A stretch of 64,000 nucleotides of DNA, from assembly GCF_016793225.1 (NCBI RefSeq), contig NZ_JAEUMN010000071.1:1-64000 (forward strand), written 5' to 3'. The notes under the pieces were generated by a model that was not told the DNA's origin, ran no database searches, and saw only the letters and a program-made list of their open reading frames with translations. A program made the translations under genes and the position numbers. This document shows positions 9,052 to 19,553 of this stretch, piece by piece. This DNA comes from Phenylobacterium sp. (GTDB taxonomy: Bacteria; Pseudomonadota; Alphaproteobacteria; Caulobacterales; Caulobacteraceae). Every line of letters starts with the position of its first letter. Position 1 is the stretch's first letter.

Positions 9052-10542
9052 ATGAGCGAACGCGTGCTGGTCATCGGGGCCGGGATGGCGGGATTGTGGA
9101 CGGCGATGGCGCTGGCCGGCCCGCAGCGCGAGGTCATCGTGCTCGACCGCGACCCGCCGCCGCCGCCGGGGGGCGCCGACGAGGCCTTCCAGGACTGGCA
9201 GCGCCGCGGCGTCGGCCATCTCCGCCACAGCCACGCGTTCCTCGCCCGGCTGCGGACGCTCGTCCGCGACCGCCACCCTGCCCTGCTGGACGCGCTGATG
9301 GCGGCCGGCGTGCGGGAACTCGGGTTCGAGGGCGGCCTGCCGGAAAACCTGAAGCCGGGCTACGTCCCCGCGCCCATCGACCGCGATCTCGCAATCCTCA
9401 CCAGCCGGCGCACGACGCTGGAGCTGGTCATGCGCCGCTACACCGAGGGCCTGGCGGGCGTGACCATGCGGCCGCAGACCTTCGTGAAGGACCTCATCGT
9501 CGAGCCCGGCTCGCCGCCCCGGGTGACCGGCGTGCGCCTCGAGGACGGCGGCGAACTGCACGGCGACGTGGTCGTGGACGCCAGCGGGCGCAACAGCCAG
9601 GCCTACGAACAGCTGGCCGCGGCGGGCGCGTCGATCCCCGAGAGCTCCGAGCCCTGCGGCGTCATCTACTTCACGCGCCACTACCGCCTGCTGGAGGGCC
9701 AGAGCGAGCCGCCGCGGACGCGGAACTCGGCGACGGGCGACCTGGGCTACCTCAAGTTCGGCGTCTTCCCGGGCGACAACGGCTGCTTCTCGATCACCCT
9801 GTGCACCCCCGAGGTCGAGGAGGAGATGCGCAAGGCGATCGTCGACCCCGAGGTGTTCGACGCCGTCTGCCGCCAGATGCCCGGCCTCGCCCCCTGGATC
9901 GACCCCGACCGGGCGACGGCCACCAGCAAGGTCTTCGGCATGGGCCAGCTCGAGAGCCGCTGGCGCGACGTGGCCCCCGAGGGCCGGCCCGCTGCGCTGG
10001 GCTTCTTCCCGGTGGGCGACAGCGTGGTCCGCACCAACCCCCTCTACGGGCGCGGCTGCTCGTTCGCCGCCGTGAGCGGCCACCTGCTGCGCGACGCGCT
10101 GGATTCGAGCGCCGATCCGGCGGCGCGCCTGCTGCACTACCGCGCCGGCGTCGAGCGCGAGCTGCGCCCCTACTACGACGTGATGCGCCAGGCCGACCGC
10201 GGGGCCATCAAGCGGGCCCGGGCGGCGCTCCTGCCCGAGGCCCGGCCGTCGCTGCGCGGCCGGCTCGTGAAGAGCTTCATGGAGGACGGCGTCGCCATCG
10301 CCCTGCGCCAGGACATCGAGCTGATGCGGGCGTTCATGAAGGGCTTCCACATGCTGGAGCACCCGCAGGCCTGGCTCAAGCGGCCGGCGAACCTCGCCAA
10401 GGTCCTGCGCGTCTGGGCGCGGGGCAAGGCGAAGAACGCGGCCCTCTATCCGCCCAAGCCCGGCCCGGACCGCCGGCCCATGTTCGAGGCGCTGGGCCTC
10501 GACCTGCACGCCGACGAGCAGCGCGTCCGGCAGGCCGCCTAG
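9052..10542 (+). CDS. FAD-dependent oxidoreductase (PHBH/halogenase-like fold), substrate unknown
   Basis: Flavoprotein with an N-terminal Rossmann motif GAGMAG (residues 8-13) and a second FAD motif VGDS...NPLYGRG (near residue 322-335). HLRHSHAFLARLR (about residues 58-70) recalls the group that includes geranylgeranyl reductases, aromatic hydroxylases and FAD halogenases. A Lys residue and WxWxIP halogenase motif were not seen. 496 residues, cytoplasmic, no signal peptide. The neighbour is an aldehyde dehydrogenase across a 288-bp gap, so no pathway can be assigned. Confidence 0.75.
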   Translation: MSERVLVIGAGMAGLWTAMALAGPQREVIVLDRDPPPPPGGADEAFQDWQRRGVGHLRHSHAFLARLRTLVRDRHPALLDALMAAGVRELGFEGGLPENLKPGYVPAPIDRDLAILTSRRTTLELVMRRYTEGLAGVTMRPQTFVKDLIVEPGSPPRVTGVRLEDGGELHGDVVVDASGRNSQAYEQLAAAGASIPESSEPCGVIYFTRHYRLLEGQSEPPRTRNSATGDLGYLKFGVFPGDNGCFSITLCTPEVEEEMRKAIVDPEVFDAVCRQMPGLAPWIDPDRATATSKVFGMGQLESRWRDVAPEGRPAALGFFPVGDSVVRTNPLYGRGCSFAAVSGHLLRDALDSSADPAARLLHYRAGVERELRPYYDVMRQADRGAIKRARAALLPEARPSLRGRLVKSFMEDGVAIALRQDIELMRAFMKGFHMLEHPQAWLKRPANLAKVLRVWARGKAKNAALYPPKPGPDRRPMFEALGLDLHADEQRVRQAA

Positions 10543-10561
10543 CCCCCTGATCAACATCCGG

Positions 10562-10680
10562 CCATCCCGGCGAAGGCCGGGATCCAGATGGACGGGCTCG
10601 GAAGCCGGTTCCGCAGGCTCGGAGCCCTTCCCATCACGACCCCGCACCGGGATCTGGGTCCCGGCATTCGCCGGGACGAT
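10562..10680. repeat. Inverted pair of REP-like hairpins
   Basis: Two hairpins in the intergenic gap: ATCCCGGC-GAAG-GCCGGGAT (10564-10583) and GTCCCGGC-ATTC-GCCGGGAC (10658-10677). Each is flanked on one side by a (G)ATCCAGAT-type tag, and the tags face each other. The second copy is therefore the reverse complement of the first, a BIME-like arrangement. About 75 bp separates them. Confidence 0.75.
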
Positions 10681-10830
10681 CGGAGGCTGTTGCAGTCCCC
10701 GGTCGCGAATTGAGTGCGGACCCTGGCGCCTGGCTGAGGCCCGAATCCGACGGACAGGACGGCGCGGCGCTTGACCACCGCGACGTAAAGGGCGTTGCGT
10801 TCCCCCCGAAGAATTCCCGGGAGGATCCCT

Positions 10831-12234
10831 ATGTCGGACTACAAGCTTCTCATCGGCGGCAAGCTGGTCGACGGCGACGCCACGATGAACGTCCTGAACC
10901 CCGCCACCGAGGAGCCGGTGGCCACCTGCCCGCGCGCTTCCAAGGCCCAGCTGGACCAGGCCGTCGCCGCGGCCAAGGCCGCCTTCCCCGCCTGGAGCAA
11001 GACCTCCATCGACGAGCGGCGCGCCGTTCTGGTGAAGATCGCCGACGCCATCCAGGGCAACATCGCCGAGCTCGCCCGCCTGCTCACCCAGGAACAGGGC
11101 AAGCCGCTGCAGGACGCCATGGGCGAGGTGTTCGGCGCCTCGGCCTTCTTCCGCTACTTCGCGAGCCTGAACCTGGACGCCAAGGTGGTGCAGGACGACG
11201 CGTCGGGCCGGGTGGAGATCCGCCGCAAGCCGCTGGGCGTCGTGGGCTGCATCGTGCCCTGGAACTTCCCGATGATCCTGATGGCCTTCAAGGTGCCCGC
11301 GGCCCTGCTGGCCGGGAACACGGTCGTCCTGAAGCCCGCGCCGACCACGCCGCTGACCGCGCTCAAGCTGGGCGAGCTGATCCGGGACATCGTGCCCGCC
11401 GGCGTCGTGAACATCATCGCCGACGCCAACGACCTCGGCGGCGAGATGACCAAGCACCCCGACATCCGCAAGATCAGCTTCACCGGCTCCACCGAGACCG
11501 GCAAGAAGGTCATGGCCAGCGCCGCCGACGCGCTGAAGCGCGTGTCGCTGGAACTGGGCGGCAACGACGCCCTGATCGTGCTGGACGACGTGGACCCCAA
11601 GGAGACCGCGCCCAAGGTGTTCGGCGCGGCCATGCAGAACGCCGGCCAGGTCTGCATCGCGGCCAAGCGGATCTACGTCCACGAGAGCATGTACGACGCC
11701 ATGTGCGACGAGTTCGCCCGCCTCGCCAACGAGATGGTGGTGGGCGACGGCCTCGAGCAGGGCGTCCAGATGGGCCCGCTGCAGAACAAGCAGCAGTTCG
11801 AGAAGGTCATGGGCTTCATCGAGAGCGCCAAGAAGGACGGCAAGGTCATCGCCGGCGGCGGCCGCAAGGGCGACAAGGGCTACTTCATCCAGCCCACCGT
11901 CGTGCGCGACATCACCGACGGGACCAAGCTGGTCGACGAGGAGCAGTTCGGCCCGGTGATGCCGGTGATCAAGTACTCCGACCCGGCCGAGGCCATCCGC
12001 CGCGCCAACGCCTCGATCTACGGCCTGGGTGGCTCGATCTGGGCCAAGGACACCGAGAAGGCCTGGAGCCTGGCCGAGGAGATGGAATCCGGCTCGGTGT
12101 GGGTGAACAAGCACGCCGACCTGCAGCCCCACCTCCCCTTCGGCGGCGCCAAGTTCTCCGGCGTCGGCTCCGAACTGGGCGAGGAAGGCCTGAAGGAATT
12201 CACCCAGGTCCAGGTCCTCAACATGGCCCGCTGA
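10831..12234 (+). CDS. NAD(P)-dependent aldehyde dehydrogenase (ALDH superfamily)
   Basis: Oxidises an aldehyde to the acid. ATG 10831 follows GGGAGGA. Visible ALDH motifs are PWNFPMI, FTGSTETGK (coenzyme binding), LELGGNDA (general-base Glu) and GQVCIAA (catalytic Cys, near residue 275), ending with PFGGAKFSG. 467 residues, normal for the family. Sequence style suggests the broad succinate-semialdehyde/aminoaldehyde group, but substrate is not predictable. It appears to be a single-gene unit between repeat-bearing gaps. Confidence 0.92.
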   Translation: MSDYKLLIGGKLVDGDATMNVLNPATEEPVATCPRASKAQLDQAVAAAKAAFPAWSKTSIDERRAVLVKIADAIQGNIAELARLLTQEQGKPLQDAMGEVFGASAFFRYFASLNLDAKVVQDDASGRVEIRRKPLGVVGCIVPWNFPMILMAFKVPAALLAGNTVVLKPAPTTPLTALKLGELIRDIVPAGVVNIIADANDLGGEMTKHPDIRKISFTGSTETGKKVMASAADALKRVSLELGGNDALIVLDDVDPKETAPKVFGAAMQNAGQVCIAAKRIYVHESMYDAMCDEFARLANEMVVGDGLEQGVQMGPLQNKQQFEKVMGFIESAKKDGKVIAGGGRKGDKGYFIQPTVVRDITDGTKLVDEEQFGPVMPVIKYSDPAEAIRRANASIYGLGGSIWAKDTEKAWSLAEEMESGSVWVNKHADLQPHLPFGGAKFSGVGSELGEEGLKEFTQVQVLNMAR

Positions 12235-12248
12235 CCGCCTGCTGACCC

Positions 12249-12350
12249 TCCCTTCCCGCTCGCGGGAAGGGGACCGCGCCCCCGGAATCCTTCCCTTCCC
12301 GCCCGCGGGAAGGGGGGACCGCGCCCAAAGGGCGCGGTGGGAAGGGCAAG
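12249..12350. repeat. Cluster of three palindromes after the aldehyde dehydrogenase
   Basis: CCCTTCCCGC-TC-GCGGGAAGGG (12250-12271), a near-identical copy CCCTTCCCGC-CC-GCGGGAAGGG (12293-12314), and ACCGCGCCC-AAA-GGGCGCGGT (12318-12338). The repeated unit looks like a dispersed intergenic palindrome and may also terminate transcription. Confidence 0.75.
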
Positions 12351-12454
12351 CCGCAAGCGCCGAGGCCCGGAAGGCCGCGCGTGCTGCCGCCACACCGTTG
12401 TCAGCAGCCCCGCCCTAGTGTCGCGCCGACGGCAGACCTGAGGGAGACCCGCCG

Positions 12455-12847
12455 ATGCTCACCGGACGTTGCCACTGCGGGGCCATCACCTACGAGATGG
12501 CCGAGCAGACGATCCACCACGCCCTGTGCCACTGCACCGACTGCCGCCGCTCGGCCGGCGCGCCCATGGTGGCCTGGGGCATGGTGCCGGCGGACCAGAT
12601 CACCATCCACGGCGCGCCCCACGTCTACGCCTCGTCCGAGCACGGCCGCCGCCACTTCTGCCCCACCTGCGGCACGGGCCTGTTCTACACGAACGACGAG
12701 ATCTTCCCCGGCCTCATCGACGTCCAGACCGCCACCCTGGACGACCCCGGCGCCCTGCAGCCCTCCGCACAGATCCAGGTGGCCGAGCGCATCCCCTGGA
12801 TGGCCACCGCCCACGACCTGCCCGCATTCGAGAGGTATCCGGGCTGA
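12455..12847 (+). CDS. GFA/CENP-V domain protein (glutathione-dependent formaldehyde-activating enzyme-like)
   Basis: Small zinc-binding protein of the Mss4-like GFA family. Zinc and structural Cys motifs are RCHCGAI, CHCTDCRRSAG and FCPTCGTGLF. 130 residues, typical for the family. True glutathione/formaldehyde activity is proven for few members, so substrate is open. Repeats lie on both sides. Confidence 0.9.
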   Translation: MLTGRCHCGAITYEMAEQTIHHALCHCTDCRRSAGAPMVAWGMVPADQITIHGAPHVYASSEHGRRHFCPTCGTGLFYTNDEIFPGLIDVQTATLDDPGALQPSAQIQVAERIPWMATAHDLPAFERYPG

Positions 12848-12857
12848 CGCCATCCCC

Positions 12858-13101
12858 CCGTCATCCCGGGCGCAGCGCTCGCCGGAGCGCGGAGACCCGG
12901 GACCCAGCCCCTACGCCCGGAAAGCTGCGCCATGACGCGCGACACGCACGCACAGAACCCAGACTGGCGCTAACTTTCCGACCCCCTGGTTCGAGGGCCT
13001 GAGGGGCCGCTGTACTGCATGCCGTCGCAGGGGCGCGTCGGGGGTTGCGCGGCTAGGTCCCGGGTCTCCGCGCTCTCCGAGCGCTGCGCCCGGGATGACG
13101 G
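12858..13101. repeat. Inverted pair of about 48-bp REP-like elements in the gap GFA/thiG
   Basis: The 345-bp gap 12848-13192 has no gene. It holds an element at 12858-12906 (TCATCCCGGGCGCAGCGCTC and onward, ending in CCCGGGACC) and its near-perfect reverse complement at 13055-13101 (AGGTCCCGGGTCTCCGCGCT to GGGATGACGG). The intervening 150 bp has no recognisable coding content. Each element can fold on itself through its GCGCTC/GAGCGC core. Confidence 0.8.
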
Positions 13102-13192
13102 AGCTTAGGGGCCAAAGCTCGAAGCTCCGCAGCGGACCCGCCGCGACAGCGGCGGCGAGCCCTGTCGGGCCGCGCGTCGGCGCGCCTGTCCC

Positions 13193-13999
13193 TCAGATCA
13201 GCCCGCTCAGCGGTGACGACGGGTCGGCGTACATGCGCTTGCCCATGCGGCCGGCCAGGTAGGCTTCGCGGCCGGCGATCACGGCGTGCCGCATCGCCGT
13301 GGCCATGCGGATCGGGTCCTTCGCCTCGGCGATGGCGGTGTTCATCAGGATCGCGTCGCAGCCCAGCTCCATGGCCAGCACCGCGTCCGAGGCCGTGCCC
13401 ACCCCGGCGTCCACCAGCACCGGCACCTTCGTCTGCTCGATGATCAGGCCCAGGTTCAGCGTGTTCTGGATGCCGCGACCGGAGCCGATCGGCGCCGCCG
13501 CGGGCATGATGGCCGCCGCCCCGGCGTCCTCCAGCTTCCTCGCGTACACCGGGTCGTCCGAGCAGTAGACCATCACCTCGAACCCGTCGGCGATCAGCAG
13601 CTTCAGCGCCCGCAGCGTCTCTTCCATGTCGGGCAGCAGGTGCGGCGTCTGCGACAGCACCTCCAGCTTCACCAGGTCCCAGCCGCCGGCCTCGCGGGCC
13701 AGGCGCAGCAGGCGCACCGCCTCCTCGCCCGTGTAGCACCCGGCGGTGTTCGGCAGGTACGTGAACTCGTCCTCCTTCACGTAGTCGCTGAGCATCGGCG
13801 CGCCGGTGTCGCTGAGGTTCACGCGGCGCAGCGCCACCGTGACGATCTCGGCGCCGGCGGCCTTCGCCGCGGCGGCGTTCTGGCCGTAGTCCCTGTACTT
13901 GCCGGTCCCCACGATCAGTCGCGAGCGGAACGTGCGGCCGGCGACGGTCCAGGTGTCGTCGCCCAGCGAGGAATTGGGGGTCTGCGTCGCGCCGTCCAC
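13193..13999 (-). CDS. thiG: Thiazole synthase
   Basis: Builds the thiazole phosphate ring of thiamine from deoxyxylulose-5-phosphate, dehydroglycine and ThiS-thiocarboxylate. TIM-barrel motifs: [24 protein letters not shown] (Schiff-base Lys), [19 protein letters not shown] and [14 protein letters not shown] 13999 was chosen because it begins one base after the thiS stop, with GGAGG eight bases upstream inside thiS; an in-frame ATG further upstream would lie within thiS. 268 residues, normal length. Confidence 0.95.
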   Translation of the reverse strand: MDGATQTPNSSLGDDTWTVAGRTFRSRLIVGTGKYRDYGQNAAAAKAAGAEIVTVALRRVNLSDTGAPMLSDYVKEDEFTYLPNTAGCYTGEEAVRLLRLAREAGGWDLVKLEVLSQTPHLLPDMEETLRALKLLIADGFEVMVYCSDDPVYARKLEDAGAAAIMPAAAPIGSGRGIQNTLNLGLIIEQTKVPVLVDAGVGTASDAVLAMELGCDAILMNTAIAEAKDPIRMATAMRHAVIAGREAYLAGRMGKRMYADPSSPLSGLI

Positions 14000-14000
14000 G

Positions 14001-14201
14001 TCAGCCGCCTCCGATGAAAGCCACGATCTCGATCCGGTCGCCGTCGGCGAGCGGGGTGCTGGCATAGACCGACCGCGGCACGATCTCCAGGTTCCGCTCG
14101 ACCGCGACCTTCTTCGTGTTCAGGCCCAGCGCGGCCACGAGGCCGGCCACGTCGGCCACGCCCTCGAAGCTGCGGACCTCGCCATTGACCGTCAGTTGCA
14201 T
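14001..14201 (-). CDS. thiS: Sulfur carrier protein ThiS
   Basis: Ubiquitin-fold sulfur carrier; the C-terminal Gly-Gly is adenylated by ThiF and thiocarboxylated to donate sulfur to ThiG. The 66-residue product starts MQLTVNGE and ends in Gly-Gly-Gly. It is translationally coupled to thiG (one-base gap). A longer frame upstream exists, but the extra residues match no ThiS and cross a dispersed repeat. I looked for a TPP riboswitch upstream and did not see one. Confidence 0.93.
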   Translation of the reverse strand: MQLTVNGEVRSFEGVADVAGLVAALGLNTKKVAVERNLEIVPRSVYASTPLADGDRIEIVAFIGGG

Positions 14202-14261
14202 CAGCGGGTTGTGGGACTCCCGACCGCCGAAGACAAGCCTCCGCCGCAGGCGCCGTTCAAC

Positions 14262-14335
14262 CACCAAGTGCACCAAGGTCACCAAGGTTCGCCGCGCGAC
14301 CCGGTATCTGCTTGGAGACCTTTGTGCTCTTGGTG
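14262..14335. repeat. CACCAAG-type imperfect inverted repeat between thiS and aroQ
   Basis: The left arm (14262-14280) reads CACCAAGTGCACCAAGGTC. The right arm (14317-14335) is its reverse complement with two mismatches. The 36-bp centre is GC-rich. The left arm itself contains a short direct repeat (CACCAAG / CACCAAGG, continuing TCACCAAGG). It resembles a small dispersed or mobile palindromic element rather than a terminator. Confidence 0.7.
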
Positions 14336-14413
14336 TCTGGCCGCCCGCGGCGCCGTCCTTGTGAGTGAAGCCCTGGACGGCTAAAAGGCCGCCGGAATCG
14401 ACGGCGGAGCTCA

Positions 14414-14851
14414 ATGCCGAAACCGATCTATGTGCTGAGCGGCCCGAACCTCAATCTCCTCGGGACCCGCGAGCCGGAGATTTACGGTCATCACACCCTG
14501 GACGACGTGCGGGCCCTCTGCGAGGCGCGTGCGAAGGCCAAGGGCTTCGAGGTCGTGTTCCGCCAGTCCAATCACGAGGGCGAGCTGGTCGACTGGATCC
14601 AGGAGGCGCGCACGAACGCAAGCGCCCTGGTCTTGAACCCGGCCGCCTACGGGCACACTTCCATCGCCATCCTGGATGCGCTGAAGATGCTGGCGATCCC
14701 CGTCGTCGAGTGCCACCTCTCCAACCCGGCCGCCCGCGAGGCGTTCCGGCGCGAGACCTACGTGTCGCTGGCCGCCACCGGGGTCGTCTCCGGCTTCGGG
14801 GCCGCAAGCTACGAACTGGCCGTCGAGGCCGCCGCGGGCCTGGCCCGCTAG
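14414..14851 (+). CDS. aroQ: 3-dehydroquinate dehydratase, type II
   Basis: Third step of the shikimate pathway. Family motifs: [17 protein letters not shown] (catalytic Tyr), [22 protein letters not shown], and ECHLSNP with the catalytic His, then FRRE.YVS. 145 residues, normal. It precedes accB by 29 bp; the aroQ-accB-accC order is common in alphaproteobacteria. GGAG lies just before ATG 14414. Confidence 0.97.
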   Translation: MPKPIYVLSGPNLNLLGTREPEIYGHHTLDDVRALCEARAKAKGFEVVFRQSNHEGELVDWIQEARTNASALVLNPAAYGHTSIAILDALKMLAIPVVECHLSNPAAREAFRRETYVSLAATGVVSGFGAASYELAVEAAAGLAR

Positions 14852-14880
14852 ACAGACCTGACCACACAAGGGCCGAACCC

Positions 14881-15372
14881 ATGCCGACCTCTTCCAAGGC
14901 GCCCGCCGATCCGTTCGACGCACGCCTGGTGCGCAAGCTGGCCGACATCCTGACCGAGACCGGGCTGACAGAGATCGAGGTCGAACAGGGCGCGCTGAAG
15001 ATCCGCGTCGCCAAGCAGGCCACGGCCGCCGCCGTGCACCATGTGGCGCCCCCCGCGCCGGTCGCCGTCGCCGCGGCTCCGGCCGCCGCCGCGCCGGCCG
15101 CGCCCGCTGCGGCCCCCGCCGCGCCCGCGCGCGCCGCCGGCGATGAGGTGAAGTCGCCGATGGTCGGCACCATCTACCTGCAGCCGAACCCCGGCTCCCC
15201 GCCCTTCGTGAAGGTGGGCGACACCGTCGAGGCGGGCCAGACCCTGTTCATCGTCGAGGCCATGAAGACGATGAACCCGATCCCCGCCTCGCGCGCCGGC
15301 CGGATCGTGGAGATCCTGGTCGAGGACGCCCAACCCGTCGAATTCGGCGAGCCGCTCGCGATCATCGAGTAG
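14881..15372 (+). CDS. accB: Acetyl-CoA carboxylase biotin carboxyl carrier protein
   Basis: Carries biotin for acetyl-CoA carboxylase (first step of fatty-acid synthesis). N-terminal interaction region (residues 1-45), then an Ala/Pro hinge (about 46-85), then the biotinyl domain with EAMKTMN, whose Lys is biotinylated. 163 residues. It is followed four bases later by accC. Confidence 0.97.
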   Translation: MPTSSKAPADPFDARLVRKLADILTETGLTEIEVEQGALKIRVAKQATAAAVHHVAPPAPVAVAAAPAAAAPAAPAAAPAAPARAAGDEVKSPMVGTIYLQPNPGSPPFVKVGDTVEAGQTLFIVEAMKTMNPIPASRAGRIVEILVEDAQPVEFGEPLAIIE

Positions 15373-15376
15373 CCCG

Positions 15377-16723
<1,347 letters not shown>

Positions 16724-16760
16724 GGCGCGTTCCGGTTCAGCGCCTCGATCGCGTCCGATC

Positions 16761-16779
16761 GTCCCGCCGAGGCCGGGAC
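16761..16779 (+). terminator. Hairpin after accC, possible terminator or REP half
   Basis: GTCCCG-CCGAGGC-CGGGAC, 37 bp after the accC stop, no T-run. Its stem resembles the hairpins at 10564-10677, so it may be a degenerate member of that repeat rather than a dedicated terminator. Confidence 0.35.
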
Positions 16780-16848
16780 CCGGGTGCCGAGTACGGACTT
16801 GAGGGCTCGACGGCGCGCCGGCGAATCGCTGGACTGCGCCCATGCTGC

Positions 16849-17499
16849 ATGACTGGCGGATCCCCGAGCGGGGCCGAACGGCAAATGGCGCGCCGGGGCC
16901 GCCGGCACGCGTTCGAGCGGCTGTCGCCGGCCACGACCGCGCTCGTCGTCGTGGACATGGTTCCGTTCTTCGTCCTGGAGAACCCCTACTGCGCCGGCGT
17001 CGTCCCGCAGATCAACGCCCTGGCGCACGCGCTGCGTCAGGCCGGCGGCGTGGTCGCCTGGGTCCTGCCGTCGTCGGACGATCCCTTTGCGGCCGTCTCG
17101 AAGGAGTTCTTCGGGCCGCAGGTCGCGGAGACCTACCGCACCTCGGGCGGCTTCGGGCCCCTGCCTGCGCGCTTGGCGGCGGGCCTGGGGCACGAGCCCG
17201 ACGATGTGTTTGTCGAGAAATCCGCCGCCAGCGCCTTCTTCCCCGGCCGCTGCACGCTGCCCGACATCCTCGCCGGGCGCGGCGTGCGCACCGTGATCGT
17301 GACCGGCACGGTCACCAACGTCTGCTGCGAGGCGACGGTGCGCGACGCGCGGACGCTGGGCTACCGCGTGATCATGGTCGCCGACGCCAACGCCACCGTC
17401 CGCGACGAGATGCACAACGCCAGCCTCACCGCGGTCTACCGCAGCTTCGGGGATGTCCGCCCGACCGCCGACGTCCTGGCGCTCATCGCCGCCGGCTAG
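16849..17499 (+). CDS. Isochorismatase-family cysteine hydrolase
   Basis: Cytoplasmic hydrolase of the isochorismatase/nicotinamidase fold. The catalytic triad is visible: Asp of VVVDMVPFF, Lys of VEKSAASAFF, and Cys of VTNVCCEATVRDA, followed by DANA. 216 residues from ATG 16849; ATG 16885 is possible and neither has a strong ribosome-binding site. The substrate is unknown (nicotinamide, isochorismate, biuret and others are used by the family). It is convergent with the histidine kinase gene (19-bp gap). Confidence 0.85.
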   Translation: MTGGSPSGAERQMARRGRRHAFERLSPATTALVVVDMVPFFVLENPYCAGVVPQINALAHALRQAGGVVAWVLPSSDDPFAAVSKEFFGPQVAETYRTSGGFGPLPARLAAGLGHEPDDVFVEKSAASAFFPGRCTLPDILAGRGVRTVIVTGTVTNVCCEATVRDARTLGYRVIMVADANATVRDEMHNASLTAVYRSFGDVRPTADVLALIAAG

Positions 17500-17518
17500 A
17501 CCGGGCGCCGGCGCCTGC

Positions 17519-18874
17519 TCAGCCCGGGAAGCGCATCACCACCCGCAGGCCCGGCGCCGCATCCTCCAGGCGCAGGCTGGCGCCCTGCCGGTCGGCCGCC
17601 GCCGCCACGAGGCTGAGGCCCAGGCCGAACCCCGGCGCGTCGCGTCCGCCGCCGCGGTAGAACCGCTCCAGCACGCGCGACCGCTCTTCGGCGGGCACGC
17701 CCGGGCCGTCGTCGGCGACCTCGATCTCCACCGCGCCGGCGTCCCGCCGAGCCGCCAGACGGATCGCCCCGCCGGCAGGCGTGAACTTGATCGCATTGTC
17801 GAGCAGGTTGCTGACCATCTGGAACACCAGGTCGCGGTCGCCCTGGAGGGCGAGCCCGGGCGGGACGTCGATGGCGAGCGCCTGGCCCTTCTCCTCCGCA
17901 GCCGGCGCGTGCAGTTCGAGGGCGTCCTCGAGCAGCGGCGACAGGTCGACGGCCGAACCGGCGTCGCGCGGGCCGCTCTGCAGGCGCGCGATGCGGAGCA
18001 GCGCCTCGAACATCGACTGCAGCCGCGCGGCCTCGTCCAGCGCGCCGACGGCGCGGGCGCGCACCTCGGCGGGATCGTCGGTGGCCGACAGCTCCTCCAG
18101 CTCGGCGCGCAGGCGCGTGAGCGGCGTCCGCAGTTCGTGGGCGATGTTGTCCGACACCCGGCTGATCGAGGCGACGAGGCCCTCGATCCTCGCCAGCATC
18201 ACATTGAGGGTCGCCGAGAGCTGGTCGAAGTCGTCGTCGCTGCCGTGCAGCTCGACGCGGCCCGAGAGATCCCCGGCGATCACGGCCCGCGCCGCGCGGT
18301 TGATCCGCTCCAGGCGGCGCGACACGGCGTAGGTCATGATCAGCCCGCCGAGCAGGCCCAGGACGACGCTCATGCCGGCGCCCCAGGACAGCCCTTCGAA
18401 CAGCAGGTCCTCGCGCTCGTCCAGGTCCTCGGTGTCGAGGCCGACCAGGAGGCGGTAGCCGCCCGGCAGGATCACGTCGCGCGCGACGGCCTCGTGCTCC
18501 TCCTCCGCGCCCGTGGCGTAGGTGCCGAACTCGTAGCGGACCCACTCCTGGCCGCGGACCTCGGGCCAGTCCTGCAGGTTCGCGGCCACCACGGCGCCGC
18601 TCGGCGACACCAGTACGTGATAGGGAAGCCGCCCGCTGGCGGTCGCCACGCGGCGCTCCAGGGCGCGGATGAGGGCGTCGCGGCCGTCCGTCGTGTAGAC
18701 CGCCACGAGCCGGTCGCTGTCGCGCCGGATCGCCGCCTCGACCTGCGTCAGCGGCCGCCACACCCCGGCCACGTAGGTCGCCCCCAGCATCACGCCGAAC
18801 GAGCCGCTGAACAGCGCCATGTAGACCAGGGTCAGCCTGAGCGTCAGGCTGCGCAGCGCGGACCGCAGGTTCAT
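17519..18874 (-). CDS. Two-component sensor histidine kinase (EnvZ/QseC-like layout)
   Basis: Membrane kinase: TM1 about residues 14-36, a periplasmic sensor of about 120 residues, TM2 about 158-183, then HAMP. HisKA has NIAHELRTPLTRLR with the phospho-His, and the ATPase domain has NLLDNAIKF (N box), DDGPGVP (G1) and GFGLGLSLV (G2). 451 residues. Its ATG overlaps the regulator stop codon (ATGA), so it is translationally coupled. The input signal is unknown; the PepSY gene two genes upstream hints at an envelope or metal/peptide cue. Confidence 0.93.
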   Translation of the reverse strand: MNLRSALRSLTLRLTLVYMALFSGSFGVMLGATYVAGVWRPLTQVEAAIRRDSDRLVAVYTTDGRDALIRALERRVATASGRLPYHVLVSPSGAVVAANLQDWPEVRGQEWVRYEFGTYATGAEEEHEAVARDVILPGGYRLLVGLDTEDLDEREDLLFEGLSWGAGMSVVLGLLGGLIMTYAVSRRLERINRAARAVIAGDLSGRVELHGSDDDFDQLSATLNVMLARIEGLVASISRVSDNIAHELRTPLTRLRAELEELSATDDPAEVRARAVGALDEAARLQSMFEALLRIARLQSGPRDAGSAVDLSPLLEDALELHAPAAEEKGQALAIDVPPGLALQGDRDLVFQMVSNLLDNAIKFTPAGGAIRLAARRDAGAVEIEVADDGPGVPAEERSRVLERFYRGGGRDAPGFGLGLSLVAAAADRQGASLRLEDAAPGLRVVMRFPG

Positions 18875-19545
18875 GTCCGCAGGCTGTAGCCCATGCCGCG
18901 GACGGTCTGCAGCAGAGGCGGATCGAAGTCCTTGTCGATCTTCGCCCGCAGCCGGCTCACGTGCTGGTCGATGATGTTGGTCTGCGGGTCGAAGTTGTAG
19001 TCCCAGACGGCCTCCAGCAGCATCGATCGGCTCACCACGCGGCCGGCGTTGCGCAGCAGGTGCTCCAGCAGGGCGAACTCCCGGGTGGTCAGGTCGATGG
19101 GGTGGCCGCGCCGCGTGACCGTCCGGGTCAGCAGGTTCATGTGCAGGTCGGCCAGCGCGAGCTCGGTGGTCTCCTGGACCGCCGCCCCCTTGCGCCGGCC
19201 CAGGGCTTCGACGCGCGCCACGAGTTCGGAGATGGCGAAGGGCTTGGACAGGTAGTCGTCGCCGCCCGCCCGCAGCCCCTTCACCCGGTTGTCCACGTCG
19301 CCGAGCGCCGAGAGGATCAGCACGGGGGTGCTGTCTCCCGACGCCCGCATGGTCTGCAGGATCTTCAGGCCGTCGACGTTCGGCAGCATGCGGTCGAGGA
19401 CGATGACGTCGTAGGTCTCGGCGGCCACCTGGAAGAGCGCCTTGCGGCCGTCGGCCACGTGGTCGACCAGCCAGCCTTCACCCTTCAGGCCCTTCACCAC
19501 ATGGCCTGCGACCCGTTCGTCATCCTCCACGACCAGCACGTGCAT
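18871..19545 (-). CDS. OmpR/PhoP-family response regulator
   Basis: Receiver domain with acidic VVEDDE, phospho-acceptor Asp in VIVLDRMLPNVDG (near residue 52), and LSKPF Lys. The C-terminal winged helix includes LTTREFALLEHLL, RSMLLEAVW and TNIIDQHVSRLRAKID. 224 residues. It starts eight bases after the PepSY stop with GGAGA upstream and overlaps the kinase start. Confidence 0.95.
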   Translation of the reverse strand: MHVLVVEDDERVAGHVVKGLKGEGWLVDHVADGRKALFQVAAETYDVIVLDRMLPNVDGLKILQTMRASGDSTPVLILSALGDVDNRVKGLRAGGDDYLSKPFAISELVARVEALGRRKGAAVQETTELALADLHMNLLTRTVTRRGHPIDLTTREFALLEHLLRNAGRVVSRSMLLEAVWDYNFDPQTNIIDQHVSRLRAKIDKDFDPPLLQTVRGMGYSLRT

Positions 19546-19553
19546 GAGAGCGG

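Noticed and set aside
9016-12393. A 1125-codon open frame on the minus strand across the FAD-oxidoreductase and aldehyde dehydrogenase genes
   Set aside because: It is antisense to two well-supported genes, low-complexity and typical of third-position GC in very GC-rich DNA.
14202-14413. Possible TPP riboswitch upstream of thiS
   Set aside because: No THI-box helices (CUGAGA, GAACC pattern) found; the gap is filled by a dispersed inverted repeat.
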